Shown here: positions 4,489 to 6,425 of the stretch, piece after piece | Numbering within the stretch: the first letter of the stretch is position 1 | Layout of the letters: each line of letters starts with the position of its first letter | Origin: Limisphaerales bacterium | Lineage (GTDB): Bacteria; Verrucomicrobiota; Verrucomicrobiia; Limisphaerales; UBA11358 | DNA: 6,425 nucleotides | Direction: 5' to 3' | Assembly (NCBI GenBank): GCA_003133815.1 | Contig: PKZR01000423.1 | Location: forward strand, 1 to 6,425 | Notes under the pieces: generated by a model | Database searches by the model: none | What the model was told of the DNA's origin: nothing | The model's input: only the letters and a program-made list of their open reading frames with translations | Translations under genes and position numbers: made by a program

Positions 4489-6425
4489 CAAACCCGGCTG
4501 CTCGGACAAAAACTTCTCAATCCTTTTATATTCCAGCGCGGCATCTTCGCAGAATTTTGGCGCATTGGTCAACTGGCCTTCGACGCCCATTTTTTCCAGC
4601 GCGAGCATCAGCTTCGAGAGCTGCGTCATGCCCAATGTCGCGCTCGCGCCCTTGCAACTGTGCGCGACGTGGCGCACCTGGGTCGCGTCTCCGGCGCGAA
4701 CGGCGTCCTCGATCTGCTTCAACTGCTGCGAAGTCTGCTTGTAAAACATTTCGACGAGTTCGTTCAGCATGGTCGGGTCGCCGCCGGTCAGATCGTTCAT
4801 CCGGCTCATGTCCACGGGCGGCTCTTCGGCGGGAGCGGCGGAGGCTTCAATTTTCGGTGCGGTCGCGGATTTCTTTTCTGCCGCCGGAGCTGCGGGCGCC
4901 GCCCACTTTTCAATGATGCCGCGCACGTCCGCCGGGCGGATCGGCTTGGCCAGATAATCGTCCATGCCGGAGGCGAGGCAGTTTTCCTTGTCGCTCTGTT
5001 GCGCATGCGCGGTCATGGCCACGATGAGGATGCGTCCCGCAAAATTCGGGTTTGCCCCCGGATCTTTCTGCCGTTCACGGATGGCGCGCGTGGCGGTCAG
5101 GCCGTCCATTTCGGGCATCATCAAATCCATGAAAACCAGGTCGTAGGGCTTTTTGTCAATCGCATCAAGACCTTCGCGGCCGTTGTTGGCAACGTCCGGC
5201 TTGTAGCCCAGCTGCGACAGGATGCGCGCGGCGACTTTCTGGTTGATGGTGTTGTCGTCGCACAATAGGATTTTCAAAGGCATTCGTTCGGCAAGCGGCA
5301 GGTCGGCCTTCGGCGGTGCCGGGGCCTGGACTTCCACTTTTTTCTGTGTGAACAAAGCGCGTTCAACCGCCGCCAGCAATTGCGCGGGCTTGACCGGCTT
5401 GGTGATGCTGTTGGCGAACGCCAGCTGCGTGTTGGGTGCGGAATCCGACCTTGTTCCCAGCGGCATGAGGAAGACCAGCGGCAGCATCGCCGTGCGCGGA
5501 TTTTTTCGGACTTCCGCCGCCAATGAGAGGCCGTCCGTGCCGGGCATTTGCAGATCAACCACCGCCACGTCGAATGAAGCGTCTGTGTTGAGCAGGTCAA
5601 TCGCCGCCTCCGCGCTTTCAGCCTCGATCGGGATCATTCCCCATTTGGCTGTTTTTTCCGCAAGCACGCGTCGGCTCGTCGCATTGTCGTCCACGATCAA
5701 TATTCTTAAATCAGCCAGCTTGGGCTGGCGTGTTGAAAGCGGGGACGGTGCGGCCTGCGGCTCGGCCAGGAAATTCGCTGTGAAATGAAATGTGGAACCC
5801 TCGCCCGCCGCGCTTTCGGCCCACATTCTTCCGCCCATCAGCTCCACCAGTTTTTTGCTGATGGCCAGTCCCAGTCCGGTGCCGCCATAATGCCGCGCGG
5901 TAGAAGCCTCTGCCTGCATGAACGGCTTGAACAGCTTCGCCAGCTTTTCCGGCTTGAGGCCGATGCCCGAATCGCGCACGGAAAAATGCAGGTGCAGGGT
6001 TGTTTTGTTTGCTGCGCCGGCAGGTTCGGCTGAAAGCAGTTTTATCTGCACAAAAATCTCGCCCTTCTCGGTGAACTTGATCGCGTTGCTCAAAAGGTTC
6101 ACCAGCACCTGCCGCAGCCGCAGCGAATCGCCCTCCACCGTCGTCGGAATCGCGCTGTCCACCTGATACACCAGGTCGAGTTTCTTTTCGGCGGCCTTGC
6201 TGGCCAGGATGTCGAGCATCTCCTCCACGCGCGTGCGCAGGTCGAACGGGCGCGAGTCCAGCTCCATCTTGCCCGCCTCGATTTTTGAAAAATCCAGAAT
6301 GTCGTTGATGATGCCCAGCAACGATTCGCCGCTCGTGTGGATGGTGTCCAGATAGCTGCGCTGGTCGGGGTTCAACGGCGTTTCGAGCAGCAGCCCGGCC
6401 ATTGCGATGACGCCGTTCATCGGCG
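4480..6425 (-). CDS. Hybrid histidine kinase, HisKA-HATPase-REC-REC-Hpt (N-terminus cut by the right edge)
   Basis: The frame is open to the right edge. The first Met in the window (codon at 6418-6420) belongs to the H-box stretch ...PMNGVIAM, so it is not a start; the phospho-accepting His should lie a few residues outside. Counting from that Met, the visible 646 residues are: the rest of HisKA (1-55, ILDFSKIEAGKMEL); HATPase_c (about 60-220) with N-box LVNLLSNAIKFT (N112), G1 DSGIG (150-154), F-box LFKPF and G2 GGTGLGLAIS (179-188); receiver one (about 238-355) with D244/D245, D289 and K341; receiver two (about 382-508) with D388/D389, D432, T470 and K492; an Ala/Pro-rich linker; and Hpt (about 537-640) with HSCKGAS, phospho-His H587. 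Receiver one has M319-P320 where Thr/Ser is expected. This is the BarA/ArcB-like architecture with an extra receiver. The sensor domain, and any membrane segments, are not visible, so the stimulus is unknown. It forms an operon with the REC-Hpt-REC gene. Confidence 0.97.
   Translation of the reverse strand, partial: PMNGVIAMAGLLLETPLNPDQRSYLDTIHTSGESLLGIINDILDFSKIEAGKMELDSRPFDLRTRVEEMLDILASKAAEKKLDLVYQVDSAIPTTVEGDSLRLRQVLVNLLSNAIKFTEKGEIFVQIKLLSAEPAGAANKTTLHLHFSVRDSGIGLKPEKLAKLFKPFMQAEASTARHYGGTGLGLAISKKLVELMGGRMWAESAAGEGSTFHFTANFLAEPQAAPSPLSTRQPKLADLRILIVDDNATSRRVLAEKTAKWGMIPIEAESAEAAIDLLNTDASFDVAVVDLQMPGTDGLSLAAEVRKNPRTAMLPLVFLMPLGTRSDSAPNTQLAFANSITKPVKPAQLLAAVERALFTQKKVEVQAPAPPKADLPLAERMPLKILLCDDNTINQKVAARILSQLGYKPDVANNGREGLDAIDKKPYDLVFMDLMMPEMDGLTATRAIRERQKDPGANPNFAGRILIVAMTAHAQQSDKENCLASGMDDYLAKPIRPADVRGIIEKWAAPAAPAAEKKSATAPKIEASAAPAEEPPVDMSRMNDLTGGDPTMLNELVEMFYKQTSQQLKQIEDAVRAGDATQVRHVAHSCKGASATLGMTQLSKLMLALEKMGVEGQLTNAPKFCEDAALEYKRIEKFLSEQPGLKK

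Noticed and set aside
4480..4500. Frameshift error splitting one ancestral kinase gene
   Set aside because: The upstream product ends naturally after a complete Hpt domain and the downstream one begins with a normal receiver N-terminus (MKKILIIEDN), so two coupled genes are a sufficient explanation.
4660..5268. Long plus-strand open frame (202 codons) antisense to the kinase
   Set aside because: Shadow of the receiver/Hpt coding region, with low-complexity, histidine/arginine/glycine-rich composition and no recognisable fold.
6418..6420. Taking the Met at 6420 as the start of the kinase
   Set aside because: It is the internal Met of the H-box stretch PMNGV; the frame continues to the window edge with a proline codon before it, so the gene is truncated by the window.

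Overview
The window holds five protein-coding genes and no RNA genes, transposase or CRISPR array. The coding style suggests a member of the PVC group, most likely Verrucomicrobiota of the Pedosphaera/Limisphaera kind. The grounds are moderate to high GC, genes almost without Shine-Dalgarno sequences, an SSGE variant in the RecN ABC signature, and a decanucleotide CACAGAT-type intergenic repeat. This placement is inference; no 16S rRNA or other phylogenetic marker is present.

Left part, minus strand. Positions 1-588 carry the first 196 codons of a PhnP-like metallo-beta-lactamase-fold hydrolase that runs off the left edge. After a 69-base spacer lies a gene for an unrecognised exported or membrane-anchored protein (stop at 658, preferred start at 1449). 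It is visibly richer in A/T than its neighbours.

Middle, plus strand. A 127-base divergent intergenic region (1450-1576) holds three copies of a 10-base repeat and a small hairpin touching the next start codon. It leads into a complete recN (1577-3256), a DNA double-strand-break repair ATPase. recN converges on the signalling genes across only 30 bases, where a 7-bp inverted repeat may act as a weak terminator.

Right part, minus strand. A two-gene phosphorelay cassette is read leftward. First is a hybrid histidine kinase (HisKA-HATPase-REC-REC-Hpt) whose N-terminus, including the phospho-accepting histidine, lies beyond the right edge. It overlaps by an ATGA junction a REC-Hpt-REC protein with no DNA-binding or enzymatic output domain. 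Together the visible parts contain four receiver and two Hpt modules, so phosphate could pass His-Asp-His-Asp through several alternative routes. One kinase receiver lacks the conserved Thr/Ser switch residue. The gene junction is flanked by A6 and A7 runs, where slippage could fuse the two proteins. These last points are the most interesting aspects of an otherwise ordinary chromosomal region; no clearly new system is evident.
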